DNA of 64,000 nt from JAFLCL01 sp964502175 (lineage in GTDB: Bacteria; Myxococcota_A; Polyangia; Polyangiales; Sandaracinaceae): assembly GCA_964502175.1 (NCBI GenBank), contig CAZCVE010000006.1:186001-250000 (forward strand), in the 5' to 3' direction. Shown here one piece after another: positions 1 to 10,425 of the stretch. Within the stretch, counting starts at the first letter, position 1, and the number at the start of each line of letters is the position of its first letter. The notes under the pieces are model-generated. The model was given only the letters and a program-made list of their open reading frames with translations. It did no database searches and was not told the origin of the DNA. The position numbers and the translations under genes are program-made.

Positions 1-62
1 CCCTTCACGACGCGACCGTCCTTCACGTCGAGGCACGGGATGATGCGCCGCGCGAGCGTCAT
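1..62 (-). CDS. hisF: HisF, imidazole glycerol phosphate synthase cyclase subunit (N-terminal fragment)
   Basis: Only the first 20 codons lie in the window. They read MTLARRIIPCLDVKDGRVVK, the classic HisF N-terminus with the IPCLD strand that carries the first catalytic Asp. HisF is the cyclase half of the HisH-HisF enzyme that makes IGP and AICAR from PRFAR. The ATG overlaps the hisA stop as ATGA, so it is the last visible gene of the his operon. The rest lies beyond the left edge. Confidence 0.93.
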   Translation of the reverse strand, partial: MTLARRIIPCLDVKDGRVVK

Positions 63-817
63 GGGTTCGCTCCGGCGATCTCGGCGAGTCGCCGCACCGC
101 GCTCGCGTAGTCGAACGCACCTTCGTAGAGCGCGCGACCACACACGGCCTCGCGTACTCCTGCGTGGACGAGCGCCTCGACGTGATCGAGCGCGCCGATG
201 CCGCCCGACGCGATCACCGTCGCGCGCACGGATCGTTGGAGCGCTGCGGTGGCCTCGACTGCAGGACCTCCGCCGGTTCCGTCGCGCCCGATGTCCGTGA
301 ACAAGATCGCGCCCACGCCCCACGCGTCGCACTCGGCGGCGACGTCCTCGACGCGACGTCCGCTGCCCTCGAGCCAGCCCGCGATCCGGATCTCACCGTC
401 ACGCGCGTCGAGCGCGGCGATCACAGCCACCCCGCGCTCGCTCGCCAGCGCGCGCACCCACGCGGGCTCACGCACGACCGCCGTGCCGATCACTACGCGC
501 GCGGCGCCTGCGTCGAGCCATCGACGCGCGACCTCGGCGCTGCGGATCCCACCACCGACCTGCACGGCGAGCGAGGTCTCGCGCACGATCCGCTCGACGA
601 GCGCGTGCTGCGCGCCCTGTCCCTCGCGCGCGTCGACCCTCGTGCGCGCGCCCTCCAGATCGACGACGTGGAGGCGCGTCGCGCCCGCGTCGCGGAACCG
701 CTTCGCCTCCGCGAGAGCGTCGTCGGCATACACGGTGACCTTCGCGTAGTCGCCTTGGTGCAACCGCACGACGCGGCCGTCGAGGAGATCGATCGCGGGC
801 ACGAGCGTGAAGGTCAT
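59..817 (-). CDS. hisA: HisA, phosphoribosylformimino-5-aminoimidazole carboxamide ribotide isomerase
   Basis: 252 aa, normal for HisA, a (beta/alpha)8 barrel that isomerises ProFAR to PRFAR in histidine synthesis. The N-terminus TLVPAIDLLDGRVVRL carries the first catalytic Asp. The second half has FTDIGRDGTGGGP with the second catalytic Asp and a phosphate-binding loop, and VIASGGIGALDHV forms the other phosphate site. The start is fixed by a 4-bp ATGA overlap with the hisH stop; the stop overlaps the hisF ATG the same way. Longer in-frame extensions upstream run antisense-free through hisH and are not real. Confidence 0.95.
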   Translation of the reverse strand: MTFTLVPAIDLLDGRVVRLHQGDYAKVTVYADDALAEAKRFRDAGATRLHVVDLEGARTRVDAREGQGAQHALVERIVRETSLAVQVGGGIRSAEVARRWLDAGAARVVIGTAVVREPAWVRALASERGVAVIAALDARDGEIRIAGWLEGSGRRVEDVAAECDAWGVGAILFTDIGRDGTGGGPAVEATAALQRSVRATVIASGGIGALDHVEALVHAGVREAVCGRALYEGAFDYASAVRRLAEIAGANP

Positions 818-1422
818 GCGGCCCTCGCGAGGAACTGCGTGAGCACACGCGCGCCCGCCGCCGACGACTTCTCGGGGTGGAACTGACACGCGAGCACGTT
901 GTCGCGCGCGACCGCCGCGCACACGGGCTCGCCGTAGTCCGCGACGCCGATCACGATCGATGGATCGCGCGGCACGCAGTGGAACGAGTGCACGAAGTAG
1001 AACCAGTCGTCCTCGAAGCGCTCGCCCCGCACCACGTTCCAGCCCATGTGCGGGACCTTCCGCAGCGAGCCATCGGCGAGGACGACGCGATCCGCGAAGC
1101 GCACCACCCGCCCCGCGAACACCCCGAGCCCGCGCGCGCCCGGCGCCTCTTCGCTCTCGTCGAAGAGGATCTGCATGCCGAGACAGAGGCCGAGGTACGG
1201 ACGTCCCGACGCGACGTGCGCACGACACGCGTCGCCCATCGCGCCCACCATCGCGCGCGCGCAGTCGGCGAAGTGGCCCTGCCCCGGCACCACCACGCGC
1301 GGCGCGCGCGCCACGAGATCGGGGTCGCTCGAGACGGTCACTCGCCCACCCGCGCGATCGAGCGCGCGCGCGACGCTCCGGAGGTTTCCCATCCCGAGAT
1401 CGACGACGACGACCTCGCTCAT
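814..1422 (-). CDS. hisH: HisH, imidazole glycerol phosphate synthase glutaminase subunit
   Basis: 202 aa class I glutamine amidotransferase. The catalytic Cys sits in the nucleophile elbow YLGLCLGMQILF and the His/Glu pair in CQFHPEKS near the C-terminus. The N-terminus VVVVDLGMGNLRSV is typical of HisH. It supplies ammonia to HisF. The start ATG overlaps the hisB stop by 4 bp (ATGA), and its own stop overlaps the hisA ATG, so translation of the whole operon is probably coupled. Confidence 0.95.
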   Translation of the reverse strand: MSEVVVVDLGMGNLRSVARALDRAGGRVTVSSDPDLVARAPRVVVPGQGHFADCARAMVGAMGDACRAHVASGRPYLGLCLGMQILFDESEEAPGARGLGVFAGRVVRFADRVVLADGSLRKVPHMGWNVVRGERFEDDWFYFVHSFHCVPRDPSIVIGVADYGEPVCAAVARDNVLACQFHPEKSSAAGARVLTQFLARAA

Positions 1423-2015
1423 CCGACGAGCGTGCCCTTCGTCGAAGGGACGACGCCCGCAGCGCGCGGATCGATCTCGGTCGCCATGCGCAGCGATCGC
1501 GCGAGCGACTTGAAGCTGATCTCCACGATGTGATGGAGGTTCTGCCCCGCGTGCAGCTGCACGTGCAGGTTGCACTGCGCACCGCGCGCGAAGCCCTCGA
1601 AGAACACCTCGGCGAGCTCGGTGTCGAACTCGCCGATCTTCGCCTTGGGCAGCGGCACGTTCCAGACGAAGAACGTGCGGCCCGAGAGATCGACGGCGCA
1701 CGTCACGAGCGCCTCGTCCATCGGCAGCGTCGCGTGGCCGTAGCGGCGGATGCCGGCCTTGTCGCCGAGCGCGTCGGCGAACGCGCGACCGATCACGATG
1801 CCGAGATCCTCGGTCGTGTGGTGGCCGTCGATCTCCACGTCGCCCTCGGCCACCACGTTCAGATCGAAGAGGCCGTGTCGCGAGAGCTGCTCGATCATGT
1901 GCGTGAGGAACGGGAGCGGCGTCTTCACGGTGTGCGCTCCGTGCCCGTCGAGATCGAGCTCGACACGGATGCGCGTCTCGTGGGTGTTGCGCTCGACGGT
2001 GGCGCGTCGCGTCAT
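1419..2015 (-). CDS. hisB: HisB, imidazoleglycerol-phosphate dehydratase (monofunctional)
   Basis: 198 aa, the size of the stand-alone dehydratase without a histidinol-phosphatase domain. Metal-binding histidine clusters are visible: DGHHTTEDLGI near residue 65 and AGQNLHHIVEISFKS near residue 160. It converts IGP to imidazole-acetol phosphate. It is the first gene of the hisB-hisH-hisA-hisF run and has a 61-bp gap from the J-domain gene upstream. No leader peptide or attenuator rich in His codons is evident in that gap. Confidence 0.95.
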   Translation of the reverse strand: MTRRATVERNTHETRIRVELDLDGHGAHTVKTPLPFLTHMIEQLSRHGLFDLNVVAEGDVEIDGHHTTEDLGIVIGRAFADALGDKAGIRRYGHATLPMDEALVTCAVDLSGRTFFVWNVPLPKAKIGEFDTELAEVFFEGFARGAQCNLHVQLHAGQNLHHIVEISFKSLARSLRMATEIDPRAAGVVPSTKGTLVG

Positions 2016-2076
2016 GGTCTCGCGACCTTACCAGCGCTCGCCGCGGATCGCCGCGTTCGCGGCCAGCGCTGCCCGA

Positions 2077-2562
2077 TCACTTCTTCAGCTTCGCGACCAC
2101 TTCGTCGTAGCGCTGCTTGAGCGCTGCGTTGTCGGTCTCGTGCTGGAGCGCCATGCCGAAGTTCAGCTTCGCCTGCTGGAGATCGCCGCGCTTCTCGGCC
2201 TCGAGACCCTTCTGCAGGAAGGGTCGCGCCCGCAGCGACTTCACCTCGATCGAGCCTTCGGGCCGCTTCGCCGCGCGCTCTTCGGTGGCCGTCGGATCGA
2301 CGTAGCGGAGCTGCCCGGACGCGATCAGCGCGTCGTAGCGCTTCCGCTGCTCGGGGCTCGCCAGCACGCGATACGCCTCGGCGCCACGACGGTAGATCTG
2401 CGACGCGCGCTCGGCCTTCTCGGGCGGAGCGCCCGCGTAGCGATCGGGGTGGTAGCGCATGGCGAATTCGTGGAACGCGCGGCGCACGTCGTCGCCCGTG
2501 GCGGTCGGCTCCACGCGCAGCAGCTCGTAGTAGTCGAGAAGGTCGAGGCGGTCGTCCGACAC
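2077..2562 (-). CDS. Small J-domain (DnaJ-like) co-chaperone
   Basis: 161 aa. Residues about 9-75 form a J domain (DYYELLRVEPTATGDD start), with the essential HPD loop in RYHPDRY at about 37-39. The remaining 85 residues are charged, helical and TPR-like (FLQKGLEAEKRGDLQQAKLNF); there is no Gly/Phe region or zinc finger, so it is not a canonical DnaJ. It lies 21 bp downstream of the Hsp70-like gene in the same direction and is probably its dedicated partner. The pairing is inferred from context. Confidence 0.88.
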   Translation of the reverse strand: MSDDRLDLLDYYELLRVEPTATGDDVRRAFHEFAMRYHPDRYAGAPPEKAERASQIYRRGAEAYRVLASPEQRKRYDALIASGQLRYVDPTATEERAAKRPEGSIEVKSLRARPFLQKGLEAEKRGDLQQAKLNFGMALQHETDNAALKQRYDEVVAKLKK

Positions 2563-2583
2563 CCGGCATCACTCCGTCGACGG

Positions 2584-5305
<2,722 letters not shown>

Positions 5306-5349
5306 CGTGGGCTCGGCATCCTACAGAAACACGACCGCTTCCGCGATCG

Positions 5350-5934
5350 TCAACTCTCTCTCTCGCCCGATGCCCTGAGCACCGGCGGATTCTCGGCGAT
5401 GCGGGCGAGCTCGTCGTCGATCCAGCGGTTCACCTGCGCTCGGAACGGCCACATCCACAGGTACGCCGCCGAGGTGAACTGACTGACGATGTGCTCGCGC
5501 AGCGCCTTCGAGCGCGCGTGCTTCATCCCGTACACCTCGGCGTTCGCGCGCAGCGTGTCCGCGTACGCCTCCCACTCGATGCGCGCGCGGCCGTACGCGA
5601 GCCCGACCGGAAAGAAGACGACTCCGTAGTACAGCGCCATCCGCACGAAGCCCATGCGCCTCAGCTGTCTGAGGTGCACCGCCTCGTGTCGGAGCGTGAT
5701 GTACCGCTCGTCGTCGCTGCGCGTGTCCCACGACTCCGGCGTGTAGATGGTGTGCCCGATCACGGTCGTGTAGCGCGTCATGTACGCGCGCTGACCGCCG
5801 AACGTGGCGACGCGGAGCAGCCGATCGAGCACGATCGACAGCCGATCGCTCGCCTTCTTCACGATGCGAAGGCGCGGGAACTCGACGCGGAGCTCGTCGA
5901 GGTATCGCTCGCTCCGCGTCGGTGCTCCGCTCAT
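5350..5934 (-). CDS. Putative zincin-like protein with HExxH motif
   Basis: 194 aa of unassigned family. The sequence YITLRHEAVHLRQL contains H83-E84-A-V-H87, the zinc-metallopeptidase HExxH signature. RIEWEAYAD at about 118-125 could provide the third Glu ligand, as in gluzincins. A hydrophobic stretch (MALYYGVVFFPVGLAYG, about 99-115) separates the two. It lies 6 bp downstream of gyrA and 44 bp upstream of the Hsp70-like gene, so it is probably transcribed with gyrA. The peptidase function is inferred from the motif only; it may instead be a structural zinc fold. Confidence 0.7.
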   Translation of the reverse strand: MSGAPTRSERYLDELRVEFPRLRIVKKASDRLSIVLDRLLRVATFGGQRAYMTRYTTVIGHTIYTPESWDTRSDDERYITLRHEAVHLRQLRRMGFVRMALYYGVVFFPVGLAYGRARIEWEAYADTLRANAEVYGMKHARSKALREHIVSQFTSAAYLWMWPFRAQVNRWIDDELARIAENPPVLRASGERES

Positions 5935-5940
5935 GCGACC

Positions 5941-8769
5941 TCAGCTCGCGTCGCCGCCGCCCGGATCGGTCGAGACAGGATCGGTCGAGACAGGGTCGGT
6001 CGAGACAGGGTCGGTCGAGACGGGATCGCTCGAGACCTCTGGCGTGGCCTCGACGACACCGACGGCATCGGCCGGGACATCACCCGCTGAGGCAGCGAGC
6101 TCGGGCACCGCCGCCACGTCGTCGTCCGCCACGGGCTCCACGGCCACGACGTGCTCGCCATCGCTCACGCGGAGGATGCGCACGCCCTGCGTGTTGCGGC
6201 CTGCCTCGCGCACCTGCGCGATGTGCGTGCGGATGATCTGGCCGCCGTTGGTGATGACCATGATCTGCCCCTCGGGCCGCACGACGCGCAGCGAGACGAG
6301 GTTGCCGTTGCGCTCCGACGCGTCCATCGCGAGCACGCCGAGGCCACCGCGGCTCTGCTTGCGCCAGCTCGCGCGCTCTTCGGTCTCGTTGGCGGGCTCG
6401 CTCACGGGTCCGTCGCTCGGCGCCGGCGGCTCGCTCACGCGGCCCTCGATCGCCTCACCGGCCGCGGCGACCTCGCCCACGGGCTTCAAGAGCGGCGTGC
6501 GCTTTCCGAAGCCGTTCGCGCTGATGCAGAGCACCTGCTGTGTCGCGAGATCCTCGATCACGTCCATGCCGATGACGAAGTCGCCCTCGCGCAGATCGAT
6601 GCCGCGCACGCCGCGCGTGTCCCGTCCCATCGGGCGCACGTCCGAGACGTCGAACCGGATCGACATGCCGCGCGCCGTGCCGATGAGCACCTCGCTCTTG
6701 TCGGTCACGATCTTCGCCTCGAGCAGCTGATCGTCGTCGTCGATCTGCACCGCGATGATGCCGCTCGATCGGATGCTCTCGTACGCCGACAGCGCCGTGC
6801 GCTTCACGGTGCCGTTGCGCGTGAGCGTGAGCAGGTACTTGTCGTCGCCGTACTTCTCCACCGGCACGATCACGCGGATGCGCTCGTTCGCGCTCTGATC
6901 GAGCCCGAGCAGGTTGTTCGCGTGACGGCCTCGCGCCGTGCGCGCGCCCTGCGGCATCTCGTAGACCTTCTTCGTGTACGCGCGGCCCTTGTCGCTGATG
7001 AACACGAGATCGGCGTGCGCGTTCGCGACGAAGAGCGAGGTGACGAAGTCTTCTTCCTTGAGCTCCGCGGCCCTCGCGCCCTTTCCGCCGCGGCCCTGCG
7101 CGCGGTACTCCGTGAGCGGCGTGCGCTTCACGTAGCCGGTGTGCGTGACCGTCACGGCCATCGGCTCGTTGGCGATCAGATCCTCCATCGAGATGTCGCC
7201 CTCGGCCTGGACGATCTCGGTCTTGCGGTCGTCGCCGTACTTCTCGCGGACCTCGCGGAGCTCGCCGATGATCACGTCGAGCAAGAGGCTCTCGCTCGCG
7301 AGGATCGCCTCGAGCCGCGCGATGAGATCGGACAGCTCGCCGTACTCCGACGCGAGCTTCTCGCGCTCGAGCCCGGTGAGGCGCGAGAGGCGCATCTCGA
7401 GGATCGCCTTGGCCTGACGCTCGCTGAGGAAGTACTCGCGTCGCGCCTTGGCCTTCTCGATCTCGGCCTCGGGACGCCCCGCGCGGCGCACGAACTCTTC
7501 GAGGCCGCGCAGCGGCAGCTTCATCAAGCGGCCGCGCGCCTCCTCGGGATCGCGCGACTCGCGGATGGTGCGCACGACGAGGTCGACCTCGGTCGTGGCC
7601 ATGCCGAGACCCTCGACGATCTCGCGCTGCGCCAGCGCCTGCTTGAGGTCGTAGCGCGTGCGGCGCGTGACGACCTCGCGGCGGTGCGCGATGAACTGCT
7701 GGAGCGTCTGCTTGAGATCGAGGACCTGCGGCTGTCCGTTGACGATCGCGAGGTTGATGACGCCGAACGTGCTCTGGAGCGCGGTGAGCTGGTAGAGCTG
7801 GTTCAGCACGATCTGACCGGGCACGTCGCGCTTGAGCTCGATGACGACGCGCATGCCCTCGCGGCTCGACTCGTCGCGCAGCTCGCTGATGCCCTCGATG
7901 CGCTTCTCGCGCACGAGCTCCGCGATCTTCTTCACCAGGTCGGCCTTGTTGACCTGGTACGGGATCTCGGTGATCGCGATCATCTCGCGATCGCTCTTTC
8001 CCGCCAGCGGCTCCACGCTCGCTCGCGCGCGCATCACGAGGCGGCCACGGCCCGTGGTGAAGTACTGACGGATGCCCGAGGTTCCGTAGACGAAGCCCGC
8101 CGTCGGGAAGTCCGGGCCCCTCACCCCGAGGTACTCGCCCTCGTCGACCATGAGCTCGTCGATCGTGACGGAAGGCCGACGGATGATGCGGATCGCCGCG
8201 TCGATGATCTCGCGCACGTTGTGCGGCGGGATGTTCGTCGCCATGCCGACGGCGATGCCGGAGCTGCCGTTCACGAGCAGGTTCGGCACGCGGCTCGGGA
8301 GCACGCTCGGCTCTTGCTCGGAGTCGTCGAAGTTCGGTCGGAAGTCGACCGTCTCCTTCTCGATGTCGGCCATCAAGTCGGAGGCGATCCGCGACATGCG
8401 GACCTCCGTGTAACGCATGGCCGCAGGCGGATCGCCGTCCACCGAGCCGAAGTTCCCTTGTCCGTCCACCAGCGGGTAACGGAGCGAGAAGTCCTGCGCC
8501 ATGCGGACGAGGGCCTCGTACACCGCCGAGTCGCCGTGCGGGTGATACTTGCCGAGCACGTCGCCGACGATGCGCGCGGACTTCTTGTACGACGCGTTCG
8601 CGCGCACGCCCTGCTCGTGCATCGAATACAGCACGCGGCGGTGCACGGGCTTGAGGCCATCACGCACGTCGGGGATCGCTCGCCCGACGATGACGCTCAT
8701 CGAGTAGGCGAGATACGACGAGACCATCTCGTCATCGATCGGGACCGGAACGATCTGCGGGGACGCCAT
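5941..8769 (-). CDS. gyrA: GyrA, DNA gyrase subunit A
   Basis: 942 aa. The N-terminal breakage-reunion domain is complete: DGLKPVHRRVLYSM, the quinolone region GKYHPHGDSAVYEALVRM (Ser81 and Glu85 match E. coli S83/D87) and the catalytic Tyr120 in AAMRYTEVR. The C-terminal beta-pinwheel has a GyrA-box variant QGRGGKG near residue 556, which separates it from ParC. The start is set by CAGGAG 7 nt before the ATG; upstream in-frame codons run into intergenic DNA. The last 90 residues are an acidic tail ending in STDPV repeats. With the ATPase subunit GyrB (not in the window) it introduces negative supercoils. Confidence 0.97.
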   Translation of the reverse strand: MASPQIVPVPIDDEMVSSYLAYSMSVIVGRAIPDVRDGLKPVHRRVLYSMHEQGVRANASYKKSARIVGDVLGKYHPHGDSAVYEALVRMAQDFSLRYPLVDGQGNFGSVDGDPPAAMRYTEVRMSRIASDLMADIEKETVDFRPNFDDSEQEPSVLPSRVPNLLVNGSSGIAVGMATNIPPHNVREIIDAAIRIIRRPSVTIDELMVDEGEYLGVRGPDFPTAGFVYGTSGIRQYFTTGRGRLVMRARASVEPLAGKSDREMIAITEIPYQVNKADLVKKIAELVREKRIEGISELRDESSREGMRVVIELKRDVPGQIVLNQLYQLTALQSTFGVINLAIVNGQPQVLDLKQTLQQFIAHRREVVTRRTRYDLKQALAQREIVEGLGMATTEVDLVVRTIRESRDPEEARGRLMKLPLRGLEEFVRRAGRPEAEIEKAKARREYFLSERQAKAILEMRLSRLTGLEREKLASEYGELSDLIARLEAILASESLLLDVIIGELREVREKYGDDRKTEIVQAEGDISMEDLIANEPMAVTVTHTGYVKRTPLTEYRAQGRGGKGARAAELKEEDFVTSLFVANAHADLVFISDKGRAYTKKVYEMPQGARTARGRHANNLLGLDQSANERIRVIVPVEKYGDDKYLLTLTRNGTVKRTALSAYESIRSSGIIAVQIDDDDQLLEAKIVTDKSEVLIGTARGMSIRFDVSDVRPMGRDTRGVRGIDLREGDFVIGMDVIEDLATQQVLCISANGFGKRTPLLKPVGEVAAAGEAIEGRVSEPPAPSDGPVSEPANETEERASWRKQSRGGLGVLAMDASERNGNLVSLRVVRPEGQIMVITNGGQIIRTHIAQVREAGRNTQGVRILRVSDGEHVVAVEPVADDDVAAVPELAASAGDVPADAVGVVEATPEVSSDPVSTDPVSTDPVSTDPVSTDPGGGDAS
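5963..6037 (-). repeat. Five tandem 15-bp units at the 3' end of gyrA
   Basis: Five consecutive 15-bp units, consensus GGATCGGTCGAGACA on the plus strand, begin at 5963, 5978, 5993, 6008 and 6023. They encode a D-P-V-S-T pentapeptide repeat in the disordered acidic tail of GyrA. The repeat keeps the reading frame, so copy number could vary without harm. Confidence 0.9.
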
Positions 8770-8871
8770 CGTGTTGCTCCTGGCACTCTTCCGCGCGCGG
8801 CGTGATGCAGACGGGCCGCGCTGAAAGGGCGCGCAGGCTAACACGCCGGCCCTCCGCTCCACACCTCTTAC

Positions 8872-8913
8872 TACGCGCGCGTGCACGCGTACGCGTACGC
8901 GTACGCGTGCGCG
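8872..8913. other. 42-bp perfect alternating pyrimidine-purine tract (Z-DNA-prone) upstream of gyrA
   Basis: Every base from 8872 to 8913 alternates pyrimidine and purine, mostly CG with CA/TG and TA steps, including three ACGCGT units. Such tracts are the classic sequence able to flip to Z-DNA under negative supercoiling. It lies 103 bp upstream of the gyrA ATG and 110 bp upstream of the divergent lipoprotein ATG. A possible gyrA -10 (TAGCCT on the minus strand, 8840-8835) would place it just upstream of the gyrA promoter. Confidence 0.75.
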
Positions 8914-9023
8914 ACCAGCCCGCGAGCAGCGCCAACGGCGTTGACACTCAGCCGTTTGCGTTGCTTGCTCGTGGTCCACGCGTCGCGCGGATCGAGCCTT
9001 GCTGGTCTGCGGTCGGAGCATCC

Positions 9024-9377
9024 ATGTCTCGAGCCCTTCGTGCCCTCGCCCTCGGCCTCGCTCTGACCCTCGGTCCGCTGGCCCTCGGACCTCTCTCGAG
9101 CGGTTGCTACGGGCCCACCCTGCCCCTGCCGCCGCCGACCGCGCTGCTCTCGACGCCGGACGCGACGGGTGTGGTCGACGTGACGGGCGAGGCGCTCCCG
9201 GACGCCTACGTGTTCGCGCTCAACCTCGACACCGACGCGGGCGTCATCGGTCGGGCCGACGGCGCGGGTCGCTACGCCATGCGCATCGAGGCCGATGTCG
9301 GGCACACGCTCGAGGTCTGGCAGATGACCACGATGGACGGCGGGCAGCACACGACCGCCATCGTCCCCGCGCCCTGA
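9024..9377 (+). CDS. Small lipoprotein with a carboxypeptidase-regulatory-like (beta-sandwich) segment
   Basis: 117 aa. It begins MSRALRALALGLALTLG and has a lipobox LSSGC, so it should be exported and lipidated. After a Pro-rich spacer the body TGVVDVTGEALPDAYVFAL...GRYAMRIEADVGHTLEVW resembles the short CarboxypepD_reg/CNA-B type beta sandwich often found in secreted proteins. That family assignment is my inference from the pattern. Longer in-frame starts upstream would hide the signal peptide. It is divergent from gyrA; function unknown. Confidence 0.75.
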   Translation: MSRALRALALGLALTLGPLALGPLSSGCYGPTLPLPPPTALLSTPDATGVVDVTGEALPDAYVFALNLDTDAGVIGRADGAGRYAMRIEADVGHTLEVWQMTTMDGGQHTTAIVPAP

Positions 9378-9501
9378 TTCGCAACGGATCCTGCGGGTCG
9401 AGCGCACGGCGGCTGGGGGCCTGCGGGCGCGGGGTGAGCGCTTGCCACGGAACGAGCCGCGTGAACGCGTGCCCGCGCTCCGGGCCTACAGGTCCGTTTT
9501 T

Positions 9502-9530
9502 TTGCTCCAGGATCTCACATGTCTTACATG
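9502..9530 (+). promoter_or_regulatory. Possible promoter with overlapping short palindrome
   Basis: In an unusually AT-rich patch before the SPOR gene, TTGCTC (9502-9507) is followed after 17 bp by TACATG (9525-9530). The latter overlaps a palindrome CATGT-CTT-ACATG (9518-9530) that could be an operator. The match to a -35/-10 pair is weak and the call rests mainly on the local drop in GC. Confidence 0.25.
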
Positions 9531-9565
9531 CGTATACAGGTAGCAACTGGACTCCTGGAGGAGCC

Positions 9566-10378
9566 ATGGACGGCACGATGCGCGATCTGAACCTCATCCG
9601 TGAGCACGCCGACGAGCAGGACGCCACGACCCAGCGCTGGGCGCTGTACGGGCTCGCGGGGGGCGTCACCGTCCTCCTCGTCCTCGCCCTGTGTTTCCAG
9701 CTCGGCCCCACCTCGGCGTCTGCCGAGACCGGCGACACCGATCCGCTCGCGCGCCTCGACGCGATCGGTCGCACCCAGGGCCACCCGGCCGCGGGCTCGC
9801 CGCAGGTCATCGACGACGAGGAGACCGCGCCGCCGTCGGTCGATCGCGTCGCGCTGTCGTTCCCCGAGCAGCTCACCGAGGATCCGCCGGACATCGCCGC
9901 GGCGCTCGCCGCAGCCGCCGCCGAGGCCGCGCACCCGGACTCGCTCGGCATGGATCAGGGCGCGATGCCCGTCGCCGCGATGCCGTCGATGGAGCACCTG
10001 CCCGAGATGCTCCCGGCCGCTGTCGCCGCGACCGAAGGCACGGACATCGCGCGCGTCGCGCTCCACGACGAGCTCGTCCAGAGCGCGTTCCCGACCACCC
10101 GCGTGACCGAGCCGGCGCGCGAAGGTCACGACGGCGAGTTCACCCTCCAGGTCATCTCGTACGACAGCGCCGACGGCGCGCAGGCGTTCGCGTCCGGTCT
10201 CCGTGCGCGTGGCCACCGCGCGTTCGTGATGCAGGCGACGGTCGAGGGCCGCGGCACGATGTACCGCGTGCGCATCGGTCCCTTCGAGACGATGGCCGAG
10301 GCGACCGGATACCGTGGCCGCTTCGAGTCGAGCGAGCACATGAACACCATCGTGATCCGCCGTCGCGATCACGAGTGA
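9566..10378 (+). CDS. SPOR-domain membrane protein
   Basis: 270 aa. The start ATG has a strong GGAGGAG site 2-3 nt upstream (9557-9563). A single transmembrane segment (ALYGLAGGVTVLLVLALCF, about 30-48) follows a short cytoplasmic head. A long Ala/Pro/Met-rich periplasmic linker leads to a C-terminal SPOR domain (FTLQVISYDSADGAQAFAS...GTMYRVRIGPFETMAEA). SPOR domains bind denuded glycan strands at division septa, so a cell-envelope or division role is likely; this is the FtsN/DedD-like architecture but not clearly either protein. The PilT-like gene starts 47 bp downstream. Confidence 0.85.
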   Translation: MDGTMRDLNLIREHADEQDATTQRWALYGLAGGVTVLLVLALCFQLGPTSASAETGDTDPLARLDAIGRTQGHPAAGSPQVIDDEETAPPSVDRVALSFPEQLTEDPPDIAAALAAAAAEAAHPDSLGMDQGAMPVAAMPSMEHLPEMLPAAVAATEGTDIARVALHDELVQSAFPTTRVTEPAREGHDGEFTLQVISYDSADGAQAFASGLRARGHRAFVMQATVEGRGTMYRVRIGPFETMAEATGYRGRFESSEHMNTIVIRRRDHE

Positions 10379-10410
10379 CCGAGATTCTGCGAGCGAGCGG
10401 ACGGTCCTGG

Positions 10411-10416
10411 TAGAGT
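10411..10416 (+). promoter_or_regulatory. -10-like box TAGAGT, 9 nt before the PilT-like start
   Basis: TAGAGT precedes the ATG by 9 nt with no Shine-Dalgarno in between, which would give a leader of only a few bases. The context TGGTAGAGT resembles the box before the OppD-like gene (TGGTAGGCT). No convincing -35 is seen. Confidence 0.35.
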
Positions 10417-10425
10417 CGGCGCGCC

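Noticed and set aside
6151..8805. An 884-codon plus-strand frame over gyrA
   Set aside because: Antisense shadow of gyrA with biased Arg/Ala/His/Leu composition and no recognisable motif.
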